DNA of 64,000 nt from Halobacillus mangrovi (GCF_002097535.1 NZ_CP020772.1:3698501-3762500), one strand, 5' to 3'; counted from the first letter of the stretch, positions 52,666 through 62,387 are shown. Notes: generated by a model from the letters alone, not told the origin. Translations and numbers: made by a program.

Positions 52666-53011
52666 GTCCCCGTGAACATATTCAAAAATAGATTTATATA
52701 GAGTTCGTCTGCCTTAAACTAAACCTTTACTCTATCTTAAAAAAACTCATTCTTCTAGATGACAGGGTTCAACAATAATTTTACAGAATTTTCAAAATTC
52801 ATTGTTGACGGTAATCTTCATTTACCTATATATTTAAATTGGAAAAGTATTCTAGTGATTAGCCCTCTTGAAATGGCTTCTCCTATTAAGTAGACTCCTC
52901 AGATCTCCACATAAATCACACATCAAGGTTTTACTACTAAGATCCATTTTTTGTCCTGTTGAAAGCTTTGTAGAGAAAAAGTAAATCGATCATCTTCAAG
53001 GAGGAATTGGA
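52666..53011. other. A+T-rich region upstream of the amidase gene
   Basis: About 345 bp in which I see no gene or clear promoter match; the amidase ribosome binding site (CAAGGAGG) is at its right end. Confidence 0.4.
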
Positions 53012-54538
53012 ATGACGGTAAGAAAACCTACGATTGAACAGTTATTGGAAATCGCTGAGAGTTTTAACATGAACATGACGACAGAGGATCTAAAGACCTA
53101 CCAACAGTTAATGGACGGACCCATCCAGTCTTACAATCGATTAAGTCAATTAGTTGAACCAACACTCCCTGTCAAGTACCCTAGAACACCTGGATATCGC
53201 CCATCCCCTGAAGAAAATGAATACAATGCCTGGTACTGGAAAACATCGATCAAGGGAAATGCTTCTGGAAAGTTAGCAGGCAAAAAAATCGTCTTAAAAG
53301 ATAATATCAGTCTTTCAGGAGTTCCAATGATGAACGGATCATCCATGCTGGAAGGATTTGTGCCAGATGAAGACGCGACCATTGTAACAAGGATTCTGGA
53401 TGAGGGTGGTGAAATTGTTGGAAAAGCAGTCTGTGAGGACTTTTGTCTTTCAGGTGGGAGTCACACTTCAGCCACTGGACCGGTTTTAAACCCACATGAT
53501 CCCAGACGTTCAACAGGCGGATCCTCTAGCGGAAGTGCTGCACTCGTTGCTGCGGGAGAAGTAGATATGGCCATTGGAGGGGATCAAGGAGGCTCGATTC
53601 GAATGCCGAGCTCATGGTGCGGAGTATATGGATTAAAACCTACGTTTGGACTGGTTCCTTACACGGGAATTTTTCCAATCGAACAAACCATTGATCATAC
53701 AGGTCCCATCGCTAGAAGTGTTGAAGATGTCGCCTTATTACTTGAAGTTATCGCAGGACCGGACAACCTTGATCCAAGACAATCAGGGTTAGAACCAAAA
53801 CCATACTCTGAAGCACTGAAAGGGAATGCTCAAGGTCTTAAGATTGGTGTTTTAACCGAAGGATTTAACTGGGAAGGACTTTCTGAAGAAGATGTAGATC
53901 TCTTCGTTAACCAAGCCGCTCAATCCTTAACAGATGCCGGGGCAACGGTTGAAGAAGTTTCTATCCCTATGCATCGTGACGGAATTCATATTTGGAATGT
54001 TGTAGGCACAGAAGGATTAACGTCCAGCATGGTCAAAGAAAACGGAATGGGCACCAATTGGAAGGGGCATTATAGCACAAGGCTTCTAGATGCATATGGA
54101 AAAGCGAAAAAGACAAAGGCCGATGAATTTTCCGAAACTGTAAAAATGACGGTTTTACTCGGTGAGTATATGCAAAATCACTATAATGGGAAGTATTACG
54201 CGATCGCCCAAAACCTTGTTAGAAAATTAAAAGCTGCTTATGATGAGGCACTGGAAACGTATGATATTCTTGTCCTGCCAACTACTCCAATGAAACCGAC
54301 AAAAATTCCTTCACCTGATGCGCAAAAGGATGAAGTTATTATGCGTGCCCTCGAGAAGATTCCAAACACTGCACCATTTAATTTAACAGGACACCCGGCG
54401 ATGAACGTCCCTTGTGGAAAATCGGAAGGGCTGCCTGTCGGAATGATGCTCGTCGGCCGAATAGGAGAAGATGAGACTGTATTGCAAGCCGCTCACGCCT
54501 ATCAAGCGACTCATGAACGGGTTTCAGTCACTTCATAG
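53012..54538 (+). CDS. Amidase (amidase-signature family)
   Basis: A 508-residue amidase-signature enzyme. The Ser-cisSer-Lys triad is visible: Lys in KIVLKDNISLSG, Ser in STGGSSSGSAALVA and the acyl-enzyme Ser in IGGDQGGSIRMPSSW. The length and the long N-terminal helical part (about 1-90) resemble acylamidases/nitrile-pathway amidases rather than GatA. Substrate unknown; it stands alone with its own ribosome binding site and terminator. It is probably a cytoplasmic enzyme releasing ammonia or an amine from amides. Confidence 0.9.
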   Translation: MTVRKPTIEQLLEIAESFNMNMTTEDLKTYQQLMDGPIQSYNRLSQLVEPTLPVKYPRTPGYRPSPEENEYNAWYWKTSIKGNASGKLAGKKIVLKDNISLSGVPMMNGSSMLEGFVPDEDATIVTRILDEGGEIVGKAVCEDFCLSGGSHTSATGPVLNPHDPRRSTGGSSSGSAALVAAGEVDMAIGGDQGGSIRMPSSWCGVYGLKPTFGLVPYTGIFPIEQTIDHTGPIARSVEDVALLLEVIAGPDNLDPRQSGLEPKPYSEALKGNAQGLKIGVLTEGFNWEGLSEEDVDLFVNQAAQSLTDAGATVEEVSIPMHRDGIHIWNVVGTEGLTSSMVKENGMGTNWKGHYSTRLLDAYGKAKKTKADEFSETVKMTVLLGEYMQNHYNGKYYAIAQNLVRKLKAAYDEALETYDILVLPTTPMKPTKIPSPDAQKDEVIMRALEKIPNTAPFNLTGHPAMNVPCGKSEGLPVGMMLVGRIGEDETVLQAAHAYQATHERVSVTS

Positions 54539-54549
54539 CTAGCCATTGG

Positions 54550-54593
54550 AAAGGGGTTGGAGCTATATTTTTTCATTTAGCTCCAACCCCTTT
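54550..54593. terminator. Terminator between convergent amidase and PFK-like genes
   Basis: A perfect 16-bp stem (AAAGGGGTTGGAGCTA) with a 12-nt loop and TTTT following. Confidence 0.8.
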
Positions 54594-54631
54594 TAAAAAT
54601 GGAATATATCTTTTTCTTTTCCTTCAACTCT

Positions 54632-55594
54632 TTATGATGACAATCTTCCGGACAAATAATACATTCTTTCATCGATCCGAGGCTCTTGCGAGAAGATCTC
54701 ATCGAAGTCAAAGTTCACAGGCTGATTATTTTTAATCCCTACTAATTTTCCTGTTTCATTATTCATCAGTAAGTCTATCGCATACGCCCCTAATCGACTA
54801 GCTAAAACTCGATCCCTTGCTGTAGGCGCTCCCCCTCGCTGCGTATGCCCTAGCACAGTCACTCGTGATTCGATTCCTGCCTCTTCTTTCAATTTGGCGT
54901 TGAGATCGATTCCAGACACACTTCCTTCTGCTACGACAATAATGCTGTATCTATTTCCGCTCCCCCTTTTTATCTGTTCAACAATACTCTCTACATCCTC
55001 TTTCTTTTCAGGAATGACTATACTTTCAGCCCCACCAGCTAGTCCAGAGTATAGAGCTAAATTCCCTGTATCCTTCCCAGCAACTTCAACGATCGATGTT
55101 TTTTCATGCGATGAAGCTGTATCACGAATGCGATCAATGTAATCAATGACCGTGTTTAAAGCTGTGTCAAAACCTATTGTTTCCTCTATACCTGGGATAT
55201 CATTGTCAATCGTGGCAGGAATGCCGATACACGGAAAGCCTCTACTGGCTAAAGATTGGGTTACATGTAACGCATCTCTTCCCCCAATGACAATAAGAGC
55301 GTCTATTTTTAACTTTTTCAGGTTTTCAATGGCTTTTTTTTGGCCTGCCTCTTTAGAGATTTCTTCAGTTATGTAAGATTGCAGTACGGTCCCTCCTCGC
55401 TGCAGGATAGAACCTACAGACGCCGCATCCAACTTCTCAGCAGATTCGTTTAACAATCCCTGGAATCCATATTTAACCCCAACCATCTCTATATCATGAT
55501 ATAAGCCTGATCTTACAACAGCACGTATAGCTGCATTCATTCCTGGAGCGTCTTCTCCGCTTGTTAAGACACCAATTCTATTCATTGCATTCAC
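54632..55594 (-). CDS. 6-phosphofructokinase paralogue with altered ATP site
   Basis: A PfkA-family protein of 320 residues (B. subtilis Pfk 319), similar along its whole length. Sugar-phosphate residues are largely kept: TIDNDIPG, RVTVLGHTQRGG, VVAEG. The nucleotide/allosteric side is not: GGDSPG reads GEDAPG, TARCPEF reads SYITEEI and GGDGSY reads GGRDALH, so the Mg-ATP aspartate and the phosphate-binding Arg/Cys pair are lost; HERT is HEKT. It is isolated from pyk or accD, the usual partners. Probably a second copy with changed or no kinase activity. GTG at 55594 has AAAGGA upstream; ATG at 55585 aligns with PfkA. Confidence 0.85.
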   Translation of the reverse strand: MNAMNRIGVLTSGEDAPGMNAAIRAVVRSGLYHDIEMVGVKYGFQGLLNESAEKLDAASVGSILQRGGTVLQSYITEEISKEAGQKKAIENLKKLKIDALIVIGGRDALHVTQSLASRGFPCIGIPATIDNDIPGIEETIGFDTALNTVIDYIDRIRDTASSHEKTSIVEVAGKDTGNLALYSGLAGGAESIVIPEKKEDVESIVEQIKRGSGNRYSIIVVAEGSVSGIDLNAKLKEEAGIESRVTVLGHTQRGGAPTARDRVLASRLGAYAIDLLMNNETGKLVGIKNNQPVNFDFDEIFSQEPRIDERMYYLSGRLSS

Positions 55595-55884
55595 TCTCTT
55601 TCCTTTACCACATCGTTGATAGCTATTCTATACTTTATTCGCTCCTCCAACAAGAGTAGCCCTGATAGAAAAAGGGCTAATTAACCTCTCCCGTTAGTGA
55701 AGTCGAAAGAAAAAAATCCATGACCATATTCTACTAATCAGATGAAGAACAACTTAAAAGACTACCTCCTTACTAGTAGGAAGTAGGATGTCTCTCACGT
55801 TCTTTACAGTTACTATACGAACTCCAATTCACGTACTTATTTCATTGGCCAAGCTCAGTTATCGGCAAAACAAATGGCTTTTAG

Positions 55885-56718
55885 CTATCCCCACCTCTTT
55901 TGCAATTGTTGAATTTCTTTTTCATGGGAGACTTTTTCTTTTGGAGTTTCTAAAATAAATGGGATATTTTCTATTAGGCTTGATTCCATTACCTGAGAAA
56001 ATTGTTCTTCCTTTATATAGCCAGCATTAAAAATATTCGCATGCCTGTCTTTTCCACTGCCTGTGTCGTATTTAGAATTGTTGAGATGGAAAACGACTAA
56101 ATGCTCAAAGTAACCTAGTTCTACGCCTTTATGTAATAATTGCTTCCAATTATCCCCGTTCCATAGCCCGCTTGCAAATGCATGGCACGTATCAAGGCAG
56201 TAACCGATCTTTTCTGGATAGTCACATAATTTCCGGAGTTGCACGAGTTCTTCCAAAGTTGTCCCCATCGTTCCCGGCTTTCCCGCCATATTTTCCAGTA
56301 GGATCTTACAGTTCCCCTCCCACTGACTGAGCACGTAATTCAGTATCTCTAACATTAATCGATAACTGGCAAGTGGATCATCCCTGAATATATTTTTCCC
56401 AAAATGGACTACTACCCCAAGGGAACCGCAGGCTTCAGCAATTTCTAGATCGCTCAAAAGAGAATCGATGACTTGCTCTTTTTTCTTATCATCAGCGGGA
56501 GTTAACGTTGTAGGGTACGGCGTATGGGCTACAGATACGATCCCCTTTTCCGTACAGTATTCCTTGCACATATTCGCATCCTCTTTATCAAACGATTTGA
56601 CCGATAAACTCCTTGGATTCTTCGGAAAGTATTGAAACGCACCAGCGTTAAGAGAGGCTGCTTGTTTTGCCGCTCCTAAATAACCGTCTTTAATCGACAC
56701 ATGGCTGCCAAAAATCAT
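55885..56718 (-). CDS. nfo: Endonuclease IV-like AP endonuclease
   Basis: A 277-residue TIM-barrel DNA-repair enzyme that cuts at abasic sites. FGSHVSIKDGYLGAA, SVAHTPYPTT, VVHFGKN, LLENMAGKPGTMG, GYCLDTCHAFASG and VVFHLNNSKYDTGSGKDRHANIF hold the expected zinc ligands (His, Glu, Asp). B. subtilis Nfo is 297 residues, so this one is slightly short. GGAGGG precedes the ATG. Monocistronic. Confidence 0.88.
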   Translation of the reverse strand: MIFGSHVSIKDGYLGAAKQAASLNAGAFQYFPKNPRSLSVKSFDKEDANMCKEYCTEKGIVSVAHTPYPTTLTPADDKKKEQVIDSLLSDLEIAEACGSLGVVVHFGKNIFRDDPLASYRLMLEILNYVLSQWEGNCKILLENMAGKPGTMGTTLEELVQLRKLCDYPEKIGYCLDTCHAFASGLWNGDNWKQLLHKGVELGYFEHLVVFHLNNSKYDTGSGKDRHANIFNAGYIKEEQFSQVMESSLIENIPFILETPKEKVSHEKEIQQLQKRWG

Positions 56719-56748
56719 TTAGACCCTCCTGTCCTCGTACTTTGAAGG

Positions 56749-56776
56749 TAATATTTTGTTAGTTTATCCATAATGT
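56749..56776 (+). promoter_or_regulatory. Candidate SigE promoter of cwlJ
   Basis: TAATATT, a 13-bp spacer and CATAATGT partly match the mother-cell SigE consensus, 105 bp before cwlJ. cwlJ is SigE-controlled in B. subtilis. Confidence 0.35.
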
Positions 56777-56880
56777 ATATAGTCATTAGTTATAAATATG
56801 GAAGCAAAGTGGTGTTGGAGGATATTATGGAAGCATTTTTGCTGGCTTTTTTCATACAATCTCTTTAGAGGTGATGATCA

Positions 56881-57321
56881 GTGCCAAGAGTAAAATATAC
56901 GGAAAAAGATGTTGCTTTAATGGCAAGAATGATGAGGGCTGAAGCAGAAGGCGAAGGAAAATTAGGGATGCTTATGGTCGGCAATGTTATTGTAAATCGG
57001 CGAAAAGCGGATTGTTTAGATTTTAAAGGTTTAACATCAATACGAGATGTTATTTTTCAAGTTCAAGGAGGGAACTTTTCTTTTGAGGCCGTACAAAAAG
57101 GGAACGTCTTTTATAACCGTGCAAGAAGTGCGGAAAAAAGATTAGCCAGACAAAATTTAAACTACTGGAGACAACATCCGTCCAAGTATGCGCTTTGGTA
57201 TTTTAACCCGTATGGTCAATGTCCATCTACATGGTACGGTCAGCCATTTACCGGACAATTTAAAGAGCATTGTTATTACGAACCACAGGGTGGCACGTGC
57301 CCTGGGGCTTATCGATGGTAA
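56881..57321 (+). CDS. cwlJ: Spore cortex-lytic cell wall hydrolase
   Basis: CwlJ degrades the spore cortex during germination. The 146-residue protein matches CwlJ (142) closely: LMARMMRAEAEGEGKLGMLMVGNV with the catalytic Glu, FSFEAVQKGNVFYNRAR and YALWYFNPYGQCPSTWYGQP. It is the SleB/CwlJ hydrolase domain alone, without signal peptide, as normal for CwlJ, which is placed in the spore coat from the mother cell. The start is a GTG with AGAGGTGAT upstream. gerQ is not nearby. Confidence 0.92.
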   Translation: MPRVKYTEKDVALMARMMRAEAEGEGKLGMLMVGNVIVNRRKADCLDFKGLTSIRDVIFQVQGGNFSFEAVQKGNVFYNRARSAEKRLARQNLNYWRQHPSKYALWYFNPYGQCPSTWYGQPFTGQFKEHCYYEPQGGTCPGAYRW

Positions 57322-57352
57322 AGAAAAGGGAACGGAGCATTTGGAGTAGAAA

Positions 57353-57407
57353 AAACAGATCCAAGACATAAAGAAGATCGCCCATTCTTATGTCATGAGA
57401 TCTGTTT
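57353..57407 (+). terminator. Terminator of cwlJ
   Basis: A 9-bp stem AAACAGATC/GATCTGTTT with an inner GACATAA/TTATGTC stem, then TTTT. Confidence 0.7.
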
Positions 57408-57440
57408 TTTTATATGATGATATTTTCTCGATCCACTGTC

Positions 57441-57941
57441 TTATCCTCTATATTTAATCGTTAATCCTTTTAAGAAATTTCTAGCGTATTGATCCCCAAA
57501 CTGTTTGTAATTTTTGTGCCCTTCTTTTCTTAATAACGCACTTACTTCCCCTTTCGTTATCTTAACGCCTGCTTCACCTAGAATATCGATAATATCCTCA
57601 CTGGTTAACTTTAATGCGATTTTCACTTTTTTTAACATGACGTTATTCACACTGGATTGATTCTTAATTGAACGGTCCGGTTTATTCGGCTGACCAGGTT
57701 TTGGTTCTTGGGGGCCTCGTTCAAACGTGATGAAGCCATTTAAAAAGGACTCTAACGTGCTGTTTGTGCATTTCAAATGCTCTTCACTGTCCTCATCTTC
57801 AAAGTCATCTGATCGGGTAAGCAGCTTTGACAATTCTTCTCTTGTTAGATCTACGCCGCCGAGTTTAAAAATTTCGATCATATCTTGATCTTTGATATCC
57901 AGGGCGTATCTTAATCTAATTAATATATCATTATTATCCAT
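57441..57941 (-). CDS. DUF1456 (YehS-like) protein
   Basis: A 166-residue protein with two copies of a helical DUF1456 repeat: NDILIRLRYALDIKDQDMI and KKVKIALKLTSEDIIDILG start the repeats, and each ends in a Ser/Leu-Leu segment. A linker rich in Pro/Gln joins them. The same layout is seen in E. coli YehS. Function is not known. It is convergent with cwlJ. Confidence 0.85.
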   Translation of the reverse strand: MDNNDILIRLRYALDIKDQDMIEIFKLGGVDLTREELSKLLTRSDDFEDEDSEEHLKCTNSTLESFLNGFITFERGPQEPKPGQPNKPDRSIKNQSSVNNVMLKKVKIALKLTSEDIIDILGEAGVKITKGEVSALLRKEGHKNYKQFGDQYARNFLKGLTIKYRG

Positions 57942-58413
57942 ATATGAACCTCCAATAATAGTACATTACAGTGAAAAAAACGAGACTGAGTCTTTCCGTC
58001 GATTTTATAGCTTTTCCACTTTCTACTGCGCTTCATTCTTGTATGCTTGTAATTTTAAATATAAATGTAAAGCTGGAGAGTGAAAGTGCCTCTTTTTTCA
58101 AAGTTTCTTTTCAAAATCGATTTTGATTTTATTATCTTAAACCAGAGAGTTCGTGACCTTCACGTTGTGATTTTCACCAAACCAATGACAGTTATTTTAT
58201 CCTTTATTAGTCATAACAGCAAGAGCACAGTTCTTTCTTCTCCTATTACTAACGAACAACGAGCATAAAACGTTTGAATCCTTACGTTTCCTTAGAGGAA
58301 AAAAGTAGGATTTGAATATGAAAAGTATAGGATTTGAATATGAAAAGTATAGGATTTATCCTTAGGGTGAAACCATTTACCTAGACAGGTAACACCTAGG
58401 AGGACTTTTTGCT
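57942..58413. other. Intergenic region with tandem repeat upstream of a lipoprotein gene
   Basis: About 470 bp without a supported gene. A short frame at 58080-58268 has no proper ribosome binding site. Direct repeats lie at 58301-58358. Confidence 0.5.
58301..58358 (+). repeat. Tandem direct repeat of 20-22 bp, 2.7 copies
   Basis: Units AAAAGTAGGATTTGAATATG (58301-58320), a 22-bp variant with an extra TA (58321-58342) and a partial third (58343-58358). It ends 55 bp before the lipoprotein start. It may be a regulator-binding array or simple expansion. Confidence 0.75.
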
Positions 58414-59019
58414 TTGAATCGAACGTTCTTACGGTTCGTAGTTATAGCTTCAGTCGTACTTTTAGTTGCTGGATGTTCAGATTCGTCTTCTGACACCTCT
58501 GATGGCGGTGGAGAAGAATCCTCTTCCGTTACTTCCGAAGAGGATGAAGGTGCTGTTTCGAAAGACAAAGAAACCATCCTCACTTATTTGGAAAATGAAT
58601 TCACAGGGCCGACGAAAGAGTTAAGCCAAGCTTACGAGAAATTTTATGCAGATGGATCCAACCGTGACCGTTCAGTATTAAAGTCGTATATTGACGACCG
58701 TTATAAACCTCTTGTTGCTAAAGGGGATTACCCGGAATTTGTAAATGTAGGTCATGCTCTTGAATGGCTAGGAATGGCACAGCGATATGGGTATGAACTG
58801 AAACCAGCAGATATCCAAATTGCAAAAGATCAGATTGAAAAGAACGATGCTTCCACTTACACCTTCCACGTTAGAGTGGAATACAGCAAAGAAGGAAAAA
58901 CTGACAGCGCTATGGTTACAGGAAACATTCACTTGAATAAGAATAACCGAATTTCTTTAATTGGAAATGTCAATGATAGCGATTTAAGGTCAGGTATGCT
59001 GGCATCTGTTGAAAACTAA
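58414..59019 (+). CDS. Predicted lipoprotein, unknown function
   Basis: A 201-residue protein with a lipoprotein signal: hydrophobic core VVIASVVLLVAGC, lipobox VAGC, then a Ser/Asp/Glu-rich linker (about 22-50). The mature domain (about 55-200) contains VEYSKEGKTDSAMVTGNIHL, which suggests a small beta-rich fold. The start is a TTG with TAGGAGG 10 nt upstream. I do not recognise the family. Confidence 0.75.
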   Translation: MNRTFLRFVVIASVVLLVAGCSDSSSDTSDGGGEESSSVTSEEDEGAVSKDKETILTYLENEFTGPTKELSQAYEKFYADGSNRDRSVLKSYIDDRYKPLVAKGDYPEFVNVGHALEWLGMAQRYGYELKPADIQIAKDQIEKNDASTYTFHVRVEYSKEGKTDSAMVTGNIHLNKNNRISLIGNVNDSDLRSGMLASVEN

Positions 59020-59167
59020 TAGGAGTTAAATGCTCAGGCGAACCTTAAGCCCTACTTTTTAGAGGAGAGGTCAATCCATTGGCGAGGGTTGACCTCTTTT
59101 GTTTATTAGGAAAGGGTGTGGACTCAGTTACAAAAATGGACGCAGAGGAAAAAGGAAACTATACCTT

Positions 59168-61303
59168 TCAAGTTTTCTTATTAAAATCAAATTTAATCTT
59201 ATAATCTTGATCGAGCATTAACGCCGTACTAAACGTTTTCTTTCCCTTAAATCCTTTTAACACCTTCGTACGCTTCTTCTCGCATAACGTTTTAATCATG
59301 TTCTTCGACAGCGTTTTTCCGGCTAATCGCTTCGGAAAACTCACTTTACATCCTTCTGTATAAGCCGAGCACCCATAAAATTTGTACCGATCCATAATCA
59401 CGCCCGTCGGACAGGCGGGACACTTGGCGATCGGGTCGTTCCAGCTTTTTTTCTCACCAGTACTGCGAACTTGAACGTTTTGAATCGATTCAGGCATTTC
59501 TTTAATGAGCTTATCAATAAACTGATGGGTCTGTTTGATAAACATTTGCTTAGACCCTTCTCCATTGCCGATTTTCTTTAGATACGATTCCCATTTGGCC
59601 GTCATGGACGGGCTTGATAAAAGCGTACCTTCAATCGCTTCACAGAGCATAATCCCTTTGTCTGTAATCGACACAATATTTTTCTTCACTTCTATATAGT
59701 TTTGCGTTTTAATGGTTTCAATAATACTCGAACGGGTGGCTTCTGTGCCAAGTCCCTCTACTTCTTTTAGGATTTCCACATCTTCTTCATCATCCACGAG
59801 CTTCCCGCACGTTTTCATCATGGTGATCAGCTGCCCTTCCGTATACGGCTTCGGCGGCTGCGTCATGCTTTCCTTAATATGAAGCTTTGCGCCAACCTCT
59901 TCGCCATTTTGGACTTCTGGCAGGAAGGCTTCTTTTTCCTGCTTAGCTTTAGACGGCTTTGGAAACAGCTCTTTCCAGCCTCGGTCAACTTCTCGTTTCC
60001 CCGTGGACTTAAACGGTAAGTCGTGAACATGTGTGTAAATCGTTGTTTCTTCATACACGTAGTCTCTGTGGAACATGGCAAGCGTCGTAGCGAGTACTTC
60101 TCTATAAATATTTTGTTCATCCCGGCTCAGCCCATTCAGCTTCTTCTCACTTGGCACCGATTTTGTTGGAATAATTGCGTAGTGTTCCTGGACTTTACTG
60201 TTGTTCACATACCGCTTATTCGGTTTTAAGGATACCGGTGTAAAAGAAACGTTCATCGATTGCTGGTACTGATTTAAATTTTTTACTAAGTAGGCGAACT
60301 CATTTTCTGTTATAAAATTACAGTCTGTCCTCGGATAGGAAACCAAACGCTTTTCATAGAGTTTTTGCATTGTCTTCAAAACTTGTGAAGGCGTGTATTT
60401 CCAACGTCTGTTCGCCACGCTCTGCAAGGTGGACAGTGAATGCAGCTTCGGTGACTTCATGTGCTTTGTCTTTTTATCAACTTTTTGAACAATTCCACGT
60501 AAGGGTTCATTTTCCTTCAATCCATGTTGATCCATCAATGCTTGTACTTTCGCTTTATCTTTATCCTTAATCTTCGCAAGTCCTTTATAGGAACCCTTTT
60601 CCGCTTGGAACAAGCCTTCAATCTGATAAAAAGGCTCTGAGACGAAGTTTTCAATTTCTTTGTGACGCTGGTAGATTAAATACACAGTCGGAGACTGCAC
60701 CCGTCCAATTGACAAGTGATTGTTGAACCCTTTTTTCTGCAAATGGAGCGTAAACAAACGGCTCGCATTGATCCCTACCATCCAATCACTGATTTGACGA
60801 GCTTTCGCTTCATCAAACATCTTGAGGTCCTTGTCGTTGCTTTGTAAATGATTAAATCCTTTACGCACTTCATCTTTCTCGAGAGAATTGATCCACAACC
60901 GTTGAACAGGTTTTCCTTTTACACCCGTTAAACGGAGAATACTATAGAAAATATTCGAGCCTTCGCGATCGACATCAGCCGCATTCACGATTACGTCCGC
61001 TTGCTGAAACAGCTTCTTCACCGCCTGAAACTGCTCCCACTTCCCTTTTGAAACTTTCTCAAGGAACCGATCCGGCACAATCGGAAGCTGTTCAAGCTTC
61101 CACCGCTTCCACTCGGGTTTATAGTCATGAGGTTCTTTTAATTCAACCAGATGGCCGACTCCCCATGTAATTGTCGCTCCATCCGGAAAAGTTTCATCTG
61201 GCTTTAGTTGAATATACGTTTTTGTTTTTTCCTGAATCGTAAAAGCCTCTGCATAAGCTTTTGCCTGAGAGGGTTTTTCGGCTAAGATGACCACCCTTGT
61301 CAT
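59168..61303 (-). CDS. topB: DNA topoisomerase III
   Basis: A type IA topoisomerase of 711 residues that relaxes and decatenates DNA. The Toprim domain has VILAEKPSQAKAYA and NAADVDREGSNIFY; the active-site Tyr is in LVSYPRTDCNFIT. A C-terminal zinc-like region has CPACPTGVIMDRYKFYGC. I start at the ATG at 61303, the usual MTRVVILAEKPS start; the upstream in-frame codon lies before its ribosome binding site. Monocistronic. Confidence 0.94.
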   Translation of the reverse strand: MTRVVILAEKPSQAKAYAEAFTIQEKTKTYIQLKPDETFPDGATITWGVGHLVELKEPHDYKPEWKRWKLEQLPIVPDRFLEKVSKGKWEQFQAVKKLFQQADVIVNAADVDREGSNIFYSILRLTGVKGKPVQRLWINSLEKDEVRKGFNHLQSNDKDLKMFDEAKARQISDWMVGINASRLFTLHLQKKGFNNHLSIGRVQSPTVYLIYQRHKEIENFVSEPFYQIEGLFQAEKGSYKGLAKIKDKDKAKVQALMDQHGLKENEPLRGIVQKVDKKTKHMKSPKLHSLSTLQSVANRRWKYTPSQVLKTMQKLYEKRLVSYPRTDCNFITENEFAYLVKNLNQYQQSMNVSFTPVSLKPNKRYVNNSKVQEHYAIIPTKSVPSEKKLNGLSRDEQNIYREVLATTLAMFHRDYVYEETTIYTHVHDLPFKSTGKREVDRGWKELFPKPSKAKQEKEAFLPEVQNGEEVGAKLHIKESMTQPPKPYTEGQLITMMKTCGKLVDDEEDVEILKEVEGLGTEATRSSIIETIKTQNYIEVKKNIVSITDKGIMLCEAIEGTLLSSPSMTAKWESYLKKIGNGEGSKQMFIKQTHQFIDKLIKEMPESIQNVQVRSTGEKKSWNDPIAKCPACPTGVIMDRYKFYGCSAYTEGCKVSFPKRLAGKTLSKNMIKTLCEKKRTKVLKGFKGKKTFSTALMLDQDYKIKFDFNKKT

Positions 61304-61493
61304 GGTCTCTCCACTCCCTTCAATAGACCCCAAGAGTACTATGAGATGAATAGGAAAGCAAGAGTAGAAGGAGAACTAGACTGGGATTCTTCTATTCATT
61401 AGAAAAACACCTCCAATTGTCATCCGCAGGATAACAATGAAGGTGCTTATAAAGTATTTCTCTATCCAACTCATGGCTTTTACATATTCGACC

Positions 61494-62129
61494 TTATCTG
61501 TACTGTTTTCTCCGCACCCACATCGTCGCTGCCCACTTTTCTCCAGCAGTAACCGGGGAACCGCCGTGAAGCGTCCGTTCATTTATCGCAGGATCCGAAT
61601 AAAAATATTCAAAATACACGCCCATACCTTTATGAGGTGAGACAGATAGATTCATATGAGGAAAATAGGTTTCCCCTCCCTCTTCGACATCGTTCAAGTA
61701 AAGAACAAGAGTGCTGATCCTTGGGTTGTTCGTTGCTTTGACTTTTGATTTAAAATAATCGTAATGGGCTTTATATTCCTGGCCTTGTTTATAATTCAGG
61801 ATGTGAATTCCTTCTCCATGCTCTACGGGTACATTCATGATTTGCGCAAGTCGCTTTTCAATCCTCGTCGTAATATCGTCCTCTGGCAGGAATGTACTGC
61901 TGCTTGTCCGAATATCGCTCACTTCATGCCGTGATCCGATTTTCGACCGGTTCAAACGGTCTTTGGAAAGACAAATCAGCTCCTCACATTCTGCATCACT
62001 TACGACATTTCCTAAAATAGCAATCTTAGGATCTTCCATTTTAGCGATAATCGCGATCTCACGGTCTTCCGCCATAATCTTGTTTCCCGTGTGATCGAAA
62101 ATTGAACCTTCTTTCACTTGCATGGTCAC
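61494..62129 (-). CDS. Prolyl 4-hydroxylase-like 2-oxoglutarate/Fe(II) dioxygenase
   Basis: A 211-residue dioxygenase with the double-stranded beta-helix core. The iron ligands are the His and Asp of YKAHYDYFKS and the His of ERTLHGGSPV; the 2-oxoglutarate lysine is in GEKWAATMWVR. It resembles the bacterial prolyl 4-hydroxylases known from Bacillus (BaP4H-like). The target protein is unknown. GTG at 62129 or ATG at 62123 may start it. Confidence 0.88.
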   Translation of the reverse strand: MTMQVKEGSIFDHTGNKIMAEDREIAIIAKMEDPKIAILGNVVSDAECEELICLSKDRLNRSKIGSRHEVSDIRTSSSTFLPEDDITTRIEKRLAQIMNVPVEHGEGIHILNYKQGQEYKAHYDYFKSKVKATNNPRISTLVLYLNDVEEGGETYFPHMNLSVSPHKGMGVYFEYFYSDPAINERTLHGGSPVTAGEKWAATMWVRRKQYR

Positions 62130-62319
62130 TTTTTCATCAACCTCTTCTTATTTGATAAAACGCTTTTAAAAACAACATTCTAGTTTTATAGGTTATGATA
62201 GCATCATACCATCTTCTTACAATTTATTCTTTAATTTTCATAAAAATACCAAAAGTGTTCACAAATAAAGATAGAATCTCTTAATGGTTAGGTTGATAGT
62301 TTTACATTTCAGCAATAAA

Positions 62320-62353
62320 AACCTGCCCCTTCCACATTCAGAGGGGCAGGCTT
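62320..62353 (-). terminator. Terminator of the AlaX-like gene
   Basis: A 10-bp stem ACCTGCCCCT with an 11-nt loop; on the minus strand it is followed by TTTTTATTG. Confidence 0.75.
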
Positions 62354-62387
62354 TAAACTTCATCTATAGGAAACTTCTTTTAAAAAA

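Noticed and set aside
58080..58268. 62-codon + strand frame upstream of the lipoprotein gene
   Set aside because: The GGAG sits directly against the GTG, too close to act, and the translation looks random.
58301..58358. Tandem repeats considered as a CRISPR array
   Set aside because: There are no spacers between the units and no cas genes in the window.
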